Of a stretch of 42,631 nt of DNA, positions 7,674-15,823 are shown piece after piece; within the stretch, counting starts at the first letter, position 1; every line of letters begins with the position of its first letter. The notes under the pieces are model-generated. The model was not told the origin of the DNA. It was given only the letters and a program-made list of their open reading frames with translations, and did no database searches. Origin of the DNA: Hyphomicrobiales bacterium (lineage in GTDB: Bacteria; Pseudomonadota; Alphaproteobacteria; Rhizobiales; HXMU1428-3); NCBI GenBank assembly GCA_017640685.1, contig JAEPQF010000013.1:1-42631 (forward strand), written 5' to 3'. Position numbers and translations under genes: made by a program.

Positions 7674-8321
7674 ATGCATGGAACAGAATCAGCTTACGGC
7701 TTATGGACATTGGTTATCATTAATTCGGCGATTTTTATCATCTTCGCCTTTAGTTTTTTCAAACCCCAGACCAAACGGGACTGGCGCTCATTCAGTGCGT
7801 TCTCGGCCTTTATTGTAGCATTGTTTGTAGAGATGTACGGCTTCCCGCTCACCATCTATCTGTTTTCAGGTTGGCTAACCGCCAACTATCCGGGGGTGGA
7901 TTTCCTCTCCCATGAAAACGGTCATTTGCTACATACGATTTTTGGATTCGAAGGGAATGCTCATTTTGACCCTTTGCACATAGCCAGCATTATTTTTATC
8001 GGCCTGGGCTTCATTATGCTCTCGGCAGCCTGGAATGTGCTCTATAAAGCACAGCGTGCCGGAAAGCTCGCAGTGACCGGGCTGTATGCCAAGATGCGCC
8101 ACCCGCAATATATCGGTTTTGTTGCCATTATGTTTGGCTTTTTGCTGCAATGGCCGACCATTATCACGGTGATTATGTTCCCGATATTGGTGGTGATGTA
8201 TTGGCGTTTAGCCAAAAAAGAAGAGCGTGATTCCAAAGAACGATTTGGCAAAGCGTGGGATGATTACAAGGCGCATGTTCCAGCCTTCATTCCAAAATGG
8301 AGCACCGTATTTAGCAACTAA
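7674..8321 (+). CDS. ICMT-like membrane methyltransferase family protein
   Basis: This 215-residue protein has about five membrane segments and the C-terminal signature of the isoprenylcysteine carboxyl methyltransferase / PEMT-like family: MRHPQYIGF near residue 141, then EERDSKERFGKAWDDYKA near 182-199. These motifs bind S-adenosylmethionine in the family. The bacterial substrate is unknown, and its repeated linkage with copper genes suggests a role in metal stress. The start codon is 2 bp after the DUF2933 stop, preceded by GGGAGG. Confidence 0.8.
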   Translation: MHGTESAYGLWTLVIINSAIFIIFAFSFFKPQTKRDWRSFSAFSAFIVALFVEMYGFPLTIYLFSGWLTANYPGVDFLSHENGHLLHTIFGFEGNAHFDPLHIASIIFIGLGFIMLSAAWNVLYKAQRAGKLAVTGLYAKMRHPQYIGFVAIMFGFLLQWPTIITVIMFPILVVMYWRLAKKEERDSKERFGKAWDDYKAHVPAFIPKWSTVFSN

Positions 8322-8336
8322 CAAAGGAGGTCTATT

Positions 8337-8510
8337 ATGGATCAGGTAAAAGAAAATCAAATAAATGAGCAAGCAGCATCCGGTGGGTGCTGCTGCAGCT
8401 CAAAAAAGCAGGCAAAGCCGGAAGTGGAAGTAAAGAAAGAAACCAAACCTTCCTGCTGCACAAAAACAGAAGATGAAAAAGAGTACCCGATGAGCAATAC
8501 GGCGGATTAA
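8337..8510 (+). CDS. 57-residue Cys-rich metallothionein-like peptide
   Basis: A short gene with a strong ribosome site (AAAGGAGG, 7 nt before ATG) encodes 57 residues with a CCC cluster at 18-20, a CC pair at 40-41 and a Lys/Glu-rich remainder. There is no signal peptide, so it should be cytoplasmic. Its place inside a copper operon, 15 bp after the methyltransferase and 19 bp before the permease, supports a role in binding Cu(I) and perhaps handing it to the ATPase further on. It is not a classic metallothionein sequence. The call rests on composition and context. Confidence 0.7.
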   Translation: MDQVKENQINEQAASGGCCCSSKKQAKPEVEVKKETKPSCCTKTEDEKEYPMSNTAD

Positions 8511-8529
8511 TACTAAAACAGGAAACACT

Positions 8530-9855
8530 ATGGATCATTCAAAGCATGGCAGATCGGCAAATTATAAGAAAAACAGCTTAACCGTTGTCGGTGCGGTATC
8601 CATGGGTACCGGCGTGATGATTGGGGCGGGTATTCTGGCACTTACCGGGCAAATGGCCGAGCTGGCAGGCTCGCTCTTTCCGGTTGTGTTTCTTGCCGCT
8701 GCCATTGTGACAGCGTTTAGTGCCTATTCTTATGTGAAAATGTCCAATGCCTTTCCATCCGCTGGTGGCATTGGCATGTTTTTGGAAAAAGCCTATGGGC
8801 GCACCACGATGACGGCTGCCAGTGCGCTTCTCATGTATTTTTCGATGGTGATTAATGAAAGCCTGGTGGCGCGAACCTTTGCCACGTACAGCACCCAGCT
8901 ATTTGATGCCGAGCCAGCTGGCTGGGTGATTCCGGCTTTAGGTGTAGGGCTGCTATTCTTTGCATTTTTGATTAATATTGCCGGCAACCGGATGATTGGA
9001 GCATTTTCGCTGATCATGGCCTTTATCAAGATCGGCGGCATTGCGGTGTTCGCGTTGGCCGGTTTGTGGCTCTCCGGTCTTAATTTTGAAGTCAGCCCTG
9101 TCAATACCACGGAAACCTCCGTTGAAGGGTTCCTGGCTGCCATGGCGTTGGCCATCCTTGCCTATAAAGGTTTTACCACCATCACCAATAGCGGTTCGGA
9201 GATTATTGATCCTCATCGCAATGTGGGCAGAGCCATTATCATTTCCATTGCTATTTGTGTGGTGGTGTATGTGTTGGTTGCACTGGCAGTAGCAGGCAAT
9301 TTAAGCCTGGGAGAGATTATTGCTGCCAAGGATTTCGCCTTAGCACAAGCCGCACGCCCGGCCTTTGGTGAATTTGGCCTATGGTTTACGGTGATATTGG
9401 CGATTGTTGCCACCGTCTCCGGCGTAATTGCCAGCGTGTTTGCGGTATCGCGGATGTTGGCCATGCTCACCGATATGAAACTGGTGCCACACAGCCACCT
9501 TGGTATGCCAGGAGATGTGCAAAAACATACGCTGGTCTACACGGTGGTGCTGGCCATGTTCCTCACGGTCTTTTTTGATTTGAGCCGCATCGCCTCCCTG
9601 GGTGCTATCTTCTATATCACCATGGATATCGCCGTGCATTGGGGCGTGTTCCGCTATTTGCGCAAAGAGATTAACGCCAACGGATTCATCCTGATTTCTG
9701 CCATCATCTTTGATGTGGTAGTGCTGGGCGCATTCCTAATGGTGAAAGCACGCACCGATATGATGGTGATCTATGCTGCCATTATCGGCATGGCATTGAT
9801 TTTCATCGGCGAACGCATTTTCTTACACAGACAATATCAAAACCAGGAGAGTTAA
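8530..9855 (+). CDS. APC-family permease
   Basis: This 441-residue protein has about twelve hydrophobic membrane segments. It begins with the APC-superfamily signature GTGVMIGAGILALTGQ (about residues 27-42), and YKGFTTITNSGSEIIDPHRN near 215-234 corresponds to the conserved cytoplasmic segment of amino-acid/polyamine permeases. The substrate cannot be told from sequence. Its location between a Cys-rich peptide and a copper ATPase, with its TAA directly abutting the ATPase ATG, suggests a role in metal stress, for example cysteine, histidine or polyamine uptake (speculative). Confidence 0.85.
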   Translation: MDHSKHGRSANYKKNSLTVVGAVSMGTGVMIGAGILALTGQMAELAGSLFPVVFLAAAIVTAFSAYSYVKMSNAFPSAGGIGMFLEKAYGRTTMTAASALLMYFSMVINESLVARTFATYSTQLFDAEPAGWVIPALGVGLLFFAFLINIAGNRMIGAFSLIMAFIKIGGIAVFALAGLWLSGLNFEVSPVNTTETSVEGFLAAMALAILAYKGFTTITNSGSEIIDPHRNVGRAIIISIAICVVVYVLVALAVAGNLSLGEIIAAKDFALAQAARPAFGEFGLWFTVILAIVATVSGVIASVFAVSRMLAMLTDMKLVPHSHLGMPGDVQKHTLVYTVVLAMFLTVFFDLSRIASLGAIFYITMDIAVHWGVFRYLRKEINANGFILISAIIFDVVVLGAFLMVKARTDMMVIYAAIIGMALIFIGERIFLHRQYQNQES

Positions 9856-12114
9856 ATGGCACATTCACACCAGCACAAAGCGGCAAAGAAAGAAGATCAT
9901 TCATGCTGCGAAACACATGACCACCATCACGCCTCCGGCGATAAGCCGGTCAAAGGTGGCAAGCATGATAAGGTGCCGGAGGGATTTAGCGGCACGGTTT
10001 ATACCTGTCCAATGCACCCGGAAGTGCGCAACCCTGGGCCGGGGTCATGCCCGATCTGCGGTATGGGGCTTGAGCCGGAAAAGGCTGCTATTGGTGAGGA
10101 TGAAGGGCCGAATCCGGAGCTGGTAGATTTTACCCGCCGCTTTTGGGTGGGTACTGTTTTAACCATCCCATTGCTGATTTTAGCGATGTCACCCTTTGTT
10201 GGGCTAACCGCCATCAGAGAGTTTTTCGGTGAGCGCACCACGCTTTGGATAGAGTTGGTGTTAGGCACACCGGTGATCCTATGGTCGGGCTGGCCGTTTT
10301 TTGTGCGCGGATATCATTCCTTCCGCACCATGAATCTCAATATGTTTAGCCTGATCGGCATGGGTACGGGTGCGGCGTATATTTTCAGTGTAGTGGCGGT
10401 GCTGGTGCCAGATATTTTCCCCGATGGGTTCCGTGACGCAGAAGGCCATGTCGGTGTCTATTTTGAAGCGGCGGCGGTGATTGTCACGCTGGTGCTTCTT
10501 GGGCAAATTATGGAGCTGCGTGCGCGTGAACGCACCGGATCAGCCATTAAGGCATTACTTGATATGGCAGCAAAAACCGCCCGTGTGATCCGCGAAGATG
10601 GCACGGAAGAGGAAATCCCGCTTGAAGATGTGCAGGTAGGTGACAAATTGCGCGTGCGTCCAGGCGATAAGGTGCCGGTCGATGGCAAGGTGCTGGATGG
10701 CCGTTCTTCGGTCGATGAATCAATGATCTCCGGTGAGCCAGTACCGGTTGAAAAGGTCGCCGGGGATGCTGTCACCGGTGCTACCATCAACGGCACGGGT
10801 AGTTTAATCATTGAAGCCACACGGGTGGGCGCAGATACCATGCTCTCACAAATCGTGGATATGGTTGCCAATGCGCAAAGATCGCGTGCGCCGATTCAGA
10901 AATATGCCGATATGGTCGCCGGGTATTTTGTACCCGTGGTGATTGTTGTCGCTATTTTATCCTTTATTGGCTGGGCAATGTGGGGGCCAGCTCCGGCGCT
11001 GTCTTACGGTTTGGTAGCAGCGGTGGCAGTGCTTATTATTGCATGCCCATGTGCGCTTGGGCTTGCCACACCAATGTCGATCATGACCGCCACCGGGCGC
11101 GGAGCACAAGCCGGGGTGTTGATTAAAAATGCCGAAGCGCTGGAGCGTTTTGAAAAAGTGGACATATTGATTGTCGATAAAACTGGCACGCTCACCGAAG
11201 GAAAGCCAAAACTGGTGGCGGTGTTGCCCGAAGAAGGGCATGACGAGGCAGAGGTGCTTCGCCTGGCAGCCTCATTAGAACGCGGCTCAGAACATCCTTT
11301 GGCAGAAGCGATTGTGCGCGGCGCAGAAGAGCGCAAGGTTGACATGGCCGATGCCACGGATTTTGAAGCGGTTACCGGCAAAGGCGTAAAAGGTGTGGTC
11401 GATGGCCATGCGGTAGCACTTGGCAATGCCGCGCTTATCTCCGATATGGGTCTGGATAGCGGCAAGCTGGTTGAAACCGCCAATGCGCGGCGTGATGAAG
11501 GTGAAACCGTGATGTTCGTGGTGCTTGATGACGCAATTGCCGGGCTGGTCAGCGTGGCTGATCCGGTCAAGGAAACCACCCCCGCAGCCCTAAAAGAACT
11601 GCATGATCTGGGCTTTCGGATTATCATGGCGACCGGCGATAATGAACGCACGGCAAAAGCGGTGGCGGCGCGTTTGGGTATTGATGAGATTCGCGCCGAT
11701 GTGCTGCCGGAAGATAAAGCCCGAATCATTAAAGAGCTTCAAGACCAGGGTTTGAAAGTTGCCATGGCCGGTGATGGGGTCAATGACGCACCCGCATTAG
11801 CGCAGGCCGATGTAGGAATTGCCATGGGAACCGGCGCAGATGTCGCTATTGAAAGCGCAGGCTTTACCCTGATCAAAGGCAATCTTGATGGTATTGTCCG
11901 TGCTCGCCGCCTGGTGCGTGCGACCATGCGTAACATCCGACAGAATCTATTCTTTGCGCTGGTCTATAATGCTGCCGGTGTGCCGGTAGCGGCAGGGCTT
12001 TTATTCCCGATGTTTGGCATATTAATCAGCCCAATGTTTGCAGCCTTTGCTATGAGCGCATCTTCCGTCTCGGTAGTAATGAATGCGCTGCGCCTGCGGC
12101 GGGTGAAAATTTAA
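9856..12114 (+). CDS. copA: Cu+-exporting P1B-type ATPase
   Basis: This 752-residue ATPase has a His/Cys-rich N-terminus ([11 protein letters not shown]) followed by the heavy-metal-binding motif CPMHPEV (51-57) and [10 protein letters not shown] (65-74), instead of CxxC MxCxxC domains. Catalytic motifs are in place: SGEP in the actuator domain, CPCALG in the sixth membrane segment (Cys at about 397), phosphorylated Asp in DKTGT (D441), TGDN, and [10 protein letters not shown] (about 639). YN in the seventh segment and MSASS in the eighth mark the Cu+ subgroup (P1B-1). It pumps Cu(I) from cytoplasm to periplasm. The nearby oxidase can then oxidise it. Confidence 0.93.
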   Translation: MAHSHQHKAAKKEDHSCCETHDHHHASGDKPVKGGKHDKVPEGFSGTVYTCPMHPEVRNPGPGSCPICGMGLEPEKAAIGEDEGPNPELVDFTRRFWVGTVLTIPLLILAMSPFVGLTAIREFFGERTTLWIELVLGTPVILWSGWPFFVRGYHSFRTMNLNMFSLIGMGTGAAYIFSVVAVLVPDIFPDGFRDAEGHVGVYFEAAAVIVTLVLLGQIMELRARERTGSAIKALLDMAAKTARVIREDGTEEEIPLEDVQVGDKLRVRPGDKVPVDGKVLDGRSSVDESMISGEPVPVEKVAGDAVTGATINGTGSLIIEATRVGADTMLSQIVDMVANAQRSRAPIQKYADMVAGYFVPVVIVVAILSFIGWAMWGPAPALSYGLVAAVAVLIIACPCALGLATPMSIMTATGRGAQAGVLIKNAEALERFEKVDILIVDKTGTLTEGKPKLVAVLPEEGHDEAEVLRLAASLERGSEHPLAEAIVRGAEERKVDMADATDFEAVTGKGVKGVVDGHAVALGNAALISDMGLDSGKLVETANARRDEGETVMFVVLDDAIAGLVSVADPVKETTPAALKELHDLGFRIIMATGDNERTAKAVAARLGIDEIRADVLPEDKARIIKELQDQGLKVAMAGDGVNDAPALAQADVGIAMGTGADVAIESAGFTLIKGNLDGIVRARRLVRATMRNIRQNLFFALVYNAAGVPVAAGLLFPMFGILISPMFAAFAMSASSVSVVMNALRLRRVKI

Positions 12115-12131
12115 AGAGTGAGCCAATTACC

Positions 12132-12511
12132 ATGAAGTATCTAGCAGGTAAGAAAGGATTGATTATTGGCATTGCCAACGTGGATCCATTGCATGGGGCT
12201 GCACTAAAGCCTTCCATGAGGCCGGTGCCGAGCGGGCAATCACGTACCTCAATGAAAAAGCAGAAGCCTATGTGCGCCCATTGGCAGAAAAGGTAAAAGT
12301 GCCCATCAACGTGCCGCTTGATGTCAGCGATGAAGAGCAGCTGGAAACATTGTTTCAGATTATCGGCAACACGTGGGGCAAGCGGGACTTTCTGCTACAC
12401 TCCATCGCCTATGCTCCCAAAGAAGATTTGCATGGACGTAGCTGATTGCTCACGCCAGGGATTTCTTACCGCCATGCATATCTCTTGCTATTCTTTTATC
12501 CGGCTGGCTAT
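12132..12511 (+). pseudogene. fabI: Frameshifted 5' fragment of enoyl-ACP reductase FabI
   Basis: The start reads MKYLAGKKGLIIGIAN, the FabI N-terminus. After about 12195 the match continues in another frame (FHEAGAERAITYLNEKAEAY through LLHSIAYAPKEDLHGR), and after about 12440 it shifts again (ADCSRQGFLTAM, CYSFIRLA). Only about half of FabI is present; the catalytic Tyr-Lys region is missing. The NADH-binding start motif is damaged as well. The fragment stops at about 12511, where sequence of a copper ATPase begins, so this is a recombination relic and not a functional gene. Confidence 0.85.
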
Positions 12512-12606
12512 TGTCTCCCATGATCGCAGCAGCTGCAATGAGTTTATCTTCTGTTTCTGTTATTGCAAACGTCTTGCGGTTGCGGCACGTCGATTTGCAC
12601 CATTAA
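12503..12606 (+). pseudogene. C-terminal fragment of a second Cu-ATPase
   Basis: In the frame starting at 12481, the sequence SGWLLSPMIAAAAMS and SSVSVIANVLRLRHV, ending at TAA 12604-12606, is the last membrane segment and tail of a P1B-1 ATPase. It is comparable to [13 protein letters not shown] near the end of the intact ATPase upstream, yet clearly a different copy. It is joined to a FabI fragment at the shared string TATCCGGCTGGCTA (about 12499-12512). The rest of that ATPase gene is absent. Confidence 0.8.
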
Positions 12607-12867
12607 AATGAACCAGTGAACTTACATTAATTCAAATAGTAAATTATGGGTTTTACTTAATCAAGAATTTGAGTTGGAGTTTGTCTTTAATTATTCGTCG
12701 AAATAAGTAAAATTCAGTTAGGGGTAGTTATTGCATATAGAAAAACAATTAGGTCACAAGAAATCAACAATAACTGAGCGTTATGCCCATCTTGGTAATA
12801 TGTAGATATATTGTTACTCTCGGAACATTTTCATTAAACTCCAGATCATTGGATAAAGGAGATGTTC

Positions 12868-13242
12868 ATGAACTAATATCAACGCGAGATACAACCTAAA
12901 CTTCGCAAATTAAAAAACGCTGATAAGACTGGTTACGTTACAAAGATATGTAGGTACTTTAGGGTTGGTCGAGCAAGTTTTTATCGTTGGAGAGAGGCTT
13001 ATAAAAAGCATGTTGAAGTTAAAGGGATTCAACATGCCTACATCAAACCCGGCACGCCACAATTAAATAGAAAAATCGAGCGATCGCATAGATCTCACGG
13101 ACAAGGATTTTATCAACTTCTAACTTATAAAGGTGATCTTGAGGCAAAGCTTGATGAATAGGAACGATTTTATAACTTCCACCGATCTCATGGTGTATTC
13201 AATAGAAAAACACCTTACGAAGCGTTAAGAGAAAAGCTATAA
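12868..13242 (+). pseudogene. Degraded IS481-type transposase
   Basis: One continuous frame from ATG 12868 to TAA 13240-13242 carries both ends of an IS481/IS3-like transposase but lacks the middle. KICRYFRVGRASFYRW is the N-terminal helix-turn-helix. After about residue 52 it jumps to the C-terminal integrase-core part (GIQHAYIKPGTPQLNRKIER, then ERFYNFHRSHG and TPYEALREKL). Two in-frame stops are present (codon 3 and TAG at 13159-13161). The DDE core has lost at least its first Asp. No terminal repeats were identified. Confidence 0.8.
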
Positions 13243-13506
13243 TCAGTGAATTGAATGTTCCGCTGCTAACAGCACTCTACAACGTGTTTTTGATTGTCCC
13301 ACCACCGCTGATTTCAACATATTTTTACATAGGACAGTTTGGGTTGACCCTGATCGCTGTTATTGTTGTGGTCCGGGTCTTTCTGTCATATGCCTTATAT
13401 CTCATTCTTCTGCCTTCCAGCGGATGTAGCCACCCTATATCTAATTTATTTCATCGTTCATAATAAATGCTTTTGAAAATGCCCTCATATTTTTATTTAA
13501 ATAATT
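13243..13506. other. No recognisable gene; decayed intergenic DNA
   Basis: An open frame of about 70 codons exists here (about 13251-13463), but it lacks a ribosome site and recognisable similarity, and competing frames look equally protein-like. I see decayed DNA between the IS relic and the next candidate promoter. Confidence 0.5.
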
Positions 13507-13536
13507 TTGAAGGATGAAGCGTTACAAACCGTATTA
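13507..13536 (+). promoter_or_regulatory. Candidate ECF-sigma promoter, fourth copy
   Basis: TTGAAGG (13507-13513), a 16-nt spacer and CGTATTA (13530-13536) match the three other sites with a single change in the -35 element. It lies 84 bp before the ATG at 13620 and faces the small genes 13620-14216, extending the apparent regulon to the far side of the IS and FabI relics. Confidence 0.7.
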
Positions 13537-13619
13537 CTTAATGAGCCCGTGCTTAGAGCATAAAAGAAGCTCCAGTTTTGTCAGGGGACAATCCAAATTA
13601 ACGATACAAGAGAATCTTC

Positions 13620-13823
13620 ATGAATATAATCATTAAAGCAGTAGTGATTACAGCTGCAATTAATTTGCTAGTGAGTGCATACGCTGAGACGGAAACTAAA
13701 ACAATTGGCAAAATGAAAGACATGTAAGAAAAGATGTCTGAGACGGACGGCAATAAAAATGACACGAAAAAAGACACTGTCAACGATAATGGAGATCACA
13801 CAAAGCATTATGGGAAACAATAA
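13620..13823 (+). pseudogene. Small exported protein gene with premature stop
   Basis: From ATG 13620 the sequence encodes a signal peptide (hydrophobic residues 7-20, cleavage near AYA), then TKTIGKMKDM and a TAA stop at 13725-13727. The same frame continues after the stop for 31 codons of hydrophilic, Lys/Asp-rich sequence (NDTKKDTVNDNGDHTKH) to TAA 13821-13823. The likeliest reading is one 67-residue exported protein interrupted by a nonsense mutation; alternatively a 35-residue peptide is made. A candidate CnrH-type promoter lies upstream. Confidence 0.5.
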
Positions 13824-13825
13824 TT

Positions 13826-13942
13826 ATGGTACTTAAAGATACGATAAAATCTTGGAAAATTTCTCGTTTTTTTCCACTGATAACATTACTTCAAGTGATC
13901 GTTGCCGGGTGGCTTGTTAAACCTGCAACAGCAGGAGGCTAA
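13826..13942 (+). CDS. 38-residue small membrane peptide, unknown
   Basis: ATG 13826 starts two bases after the previous stop. The 38 residues form a basic N-terminus (VLKDTIKSWKISRFF) and one hydrophobic segment (PLITLLQVIVAGWLV), ending in KPATAGG. It could be a small membrane peptide or an uncleaved signal-anchor. No strong ribosome site is seen, and translation may be coupled to the preceding gene. Its stop lies 1 bp before the next start codon. Low confidence that it is a true gene. Confidence 0.35.
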   Translation: MVLKDTIKSWKISRFFPLITLLQVIVAGWLVKPATAGG

Positions 13943-13943
13943 A

Positions 13944-14216
13944 ATGGCAATATTTCTAGTTGAAATAACATTTCTCATGGAACTGACAATGTTTGTTGCA
14001 GGTTTAATATTGTTCTATAAAGCCCGCAAAGTATCGTCTAGCATACTAGGTTGGGCCGCGGCAATTTTCATAGTAGGAAGCTTGGCTACAGCTGTATGTA
14101 CTACATATTACTCATTAAGATATTACAAACAGGGTGCATTTGAAAACTCATATATAAAGGGTAAAATTACAATTAGAAAACGACCATATAAACGACAACA
14201 AGGTAAGGAACTTTAA
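13944..14216 (+). CDS. Small two-segment membrane protein, unknown
   Basis: I placed the start at ATG 13944 because CAGGAGG lies 7-8 bases before it; an upstream TTG in frame lacks such a site. The 90-residue product has two membrane segments (about residues 8-24 and 34-53) and a strongly basic tail (KGKITIRKRPYKRQQGK). It is probably cotranscribed with the small genes before it under the candidate ECF promoter at 13507. No family recognised. Confidence 0.55.
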   Translation: MAIFLVEITFLMELTMFVAGLILFYKARKVSSSILGWAAAIFIVGSLATAVCTTYYSLRYYKQGAFENSYIKGKITIRKRPYKRQQGKEL

Positions 14217-14283
14217 GCGACAACATTTATGTCACCCTATTGTTGTTATTAGCAGATGAAGTCCTACTTAGATTTACCGCTAT

Positions 14284-15736
14284 GGGTCTTGGTTGTGTGA
14301 AAACGTTTTCACCTTAATGGCAGGCATTGTTGACCTTAGCCATAAATGATTTTCATCTCAACTTGCCGCACTTGATCTCTCAATAAGCTTCTGTGGCCGT
14401 TTTCAAAGGTTTTGAAGTGATCTTTCGATCATAATCAGCCGGTTTATGCTCTGATCGCGGCCATCAGCGGTTTAATGCCAACGATGTTCATCACTCTTGT
14501 CAAATTATAAGCCAGCACATGAAGGGCCATCTCCGTTGCAACCTTTGGCTGCGTAGCGTCGTAGCTTGAGACCATTACGTTCACGCTTGTGAGATCTAAA
14601 TCGCAACACTTCATTTGCAGGACAAATGTAAATATCATCATCAGGACTATAGCGGAAATCAGCTTTAACAAAAACGCCCTCCTTCGCCTTATTTGTCGTC
14701 TGTGGTTTGGGTAAGGTCACGATAATATCCGCTTGCTTACAGGCCAGAATTTCGATGCTGCTAAAATAACCACGATCGGCAACGACATCCAGCTTATCAG
14801 TTTGCAATACTGCTTTTGCCTTTTTGCCCATATTGGCAAGTTGATATCTATCATGACCAACATTCGTTACCTCATGAGCAACAATTAAATGGTTTTCTGT
14901 CTCAACTACAGTCTGAACATTATAGCCAACAACGCCAGAACCGCGCCCACTTGTTGCCATCGAACGGCTATCTGGATCGGTCAACGATATTTGTTCATCT
15001 TGCTCATTTAACATCTGTTGTTCAAGAACGTCCAAGCGTTGCATTTCTTCCTGAAGTTTGGCGATCTTTTCATTGAGGCGTGTTTGCTTTTTTAAGAGTG
15101 CTTCGGTTGGAACTTGCCGGTCAGCACTATCAAGCTGGTGCAGATAACGGGCAACGCTTTCTTCGATTTGTTTTCTCCGCCGGGTCACCTTGTTCTTGGT
15201 GAAGTTGCGATCACGATTGTTAACAGCTTTGAACTTACTGCCATCAATGGCAACGCTGGCTTTGGTCAGTAAATCCAATTTGCGACAAAGTTCAATAAAT
15301 TGGGTACAGACTTTTTTGATCGCAACACCATTATCCTTGCGAAAGTCAGAGATGGTTTTGTGGTCCGGAACGAGACGACCTGTTAGCCACATAAGCTCAA
15401 TATTGCGTCCTGCCTCACGTTCCAAACGGCGGCTCGATTGCACCGCATTGAGATAACCGTAGACATAGAGCTTGAGTAAAATAGACGGATGGTAAGAGGG
15501 ACGGCCCGTCGTCTTGGGATCAACGCTGGTAAAACCCAATTCACCGAGATTAAGCGCATCAACAAAAGCGTCAATAACCCGAACTGGATTGTCTTCTTTA
15601 ATCCAGTCTTCTAAACATTCGGGAAAAAGTGTCGCCTGATGTCGATCTAGCCCTTCAATAAATCGCTTCATGAAACCCTCCCTTTAGAAAAGTAAGAGAA
15701 TTATAACATCATTTGCGTTTTTACACAGCCAGGGTC
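14284..15736 (-). mobile_element. Degraded IS1182-type insertion sequence
   Basis: The transposase remnant on the minus strand is bounded by imperfect inverted repeats. GGTCTTGGTTGTGTGAAAACG at 14285-14305 matches the reverse complement of 15716-15736 at 16 of 21 positions, ending in a shared run AAAACG. I see no clear target duplication. The element separates the metal island from the mobilization genes. The exact outer ends are uncertain by a few bases. Confidence 0.65.
14444..15671 (-). pseudogene. IS1182-family transposase, internally deleted
   Basis: The 5' part (15671 down to about 14550) encodes the N-terminal domain (MKRFIEGLDRHQATLFPE, LLKLYVYGYLN) and two acidic residues of the DDE core (VAIDGSKFKAVN and VVADRGYFS). 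At about LRRYAAKG the frame breaks. The true C-terminus, VATEMALHVLAYNLTRVMNI, follows in a different frame ending at 14444. Full-length relatives have roughly 60 more residues between these points, including the segment with the third acidic residue (the EHPFGT region). The enzyme should therefore be inactive. Confidence 0.88.
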
Positions 15737-15823
15737 AACTGCACGAATTCTGAAGGCATAAATTTTTCGGCTGAAGCTGAGGGAAAAGCAGCCTCTATCT
15801 CAAGCGAAGAGTTTAAACTGCAA

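Noticed and set aside
10458-11729. Long minus-strand frames inside the Cu-ATPase gene
   Set aside because: They are shadows of a clear, full-length P1B ATPase with all motifs in order; such frames are common in GC-richer genes.
13251-13463. A 70-codon plus-strand frame with hydrophobic composition
   Set aside because: No ribosome site and a non-ATG start; other frames on both strands over the same bases look equally protein-like, and no family is recognised.
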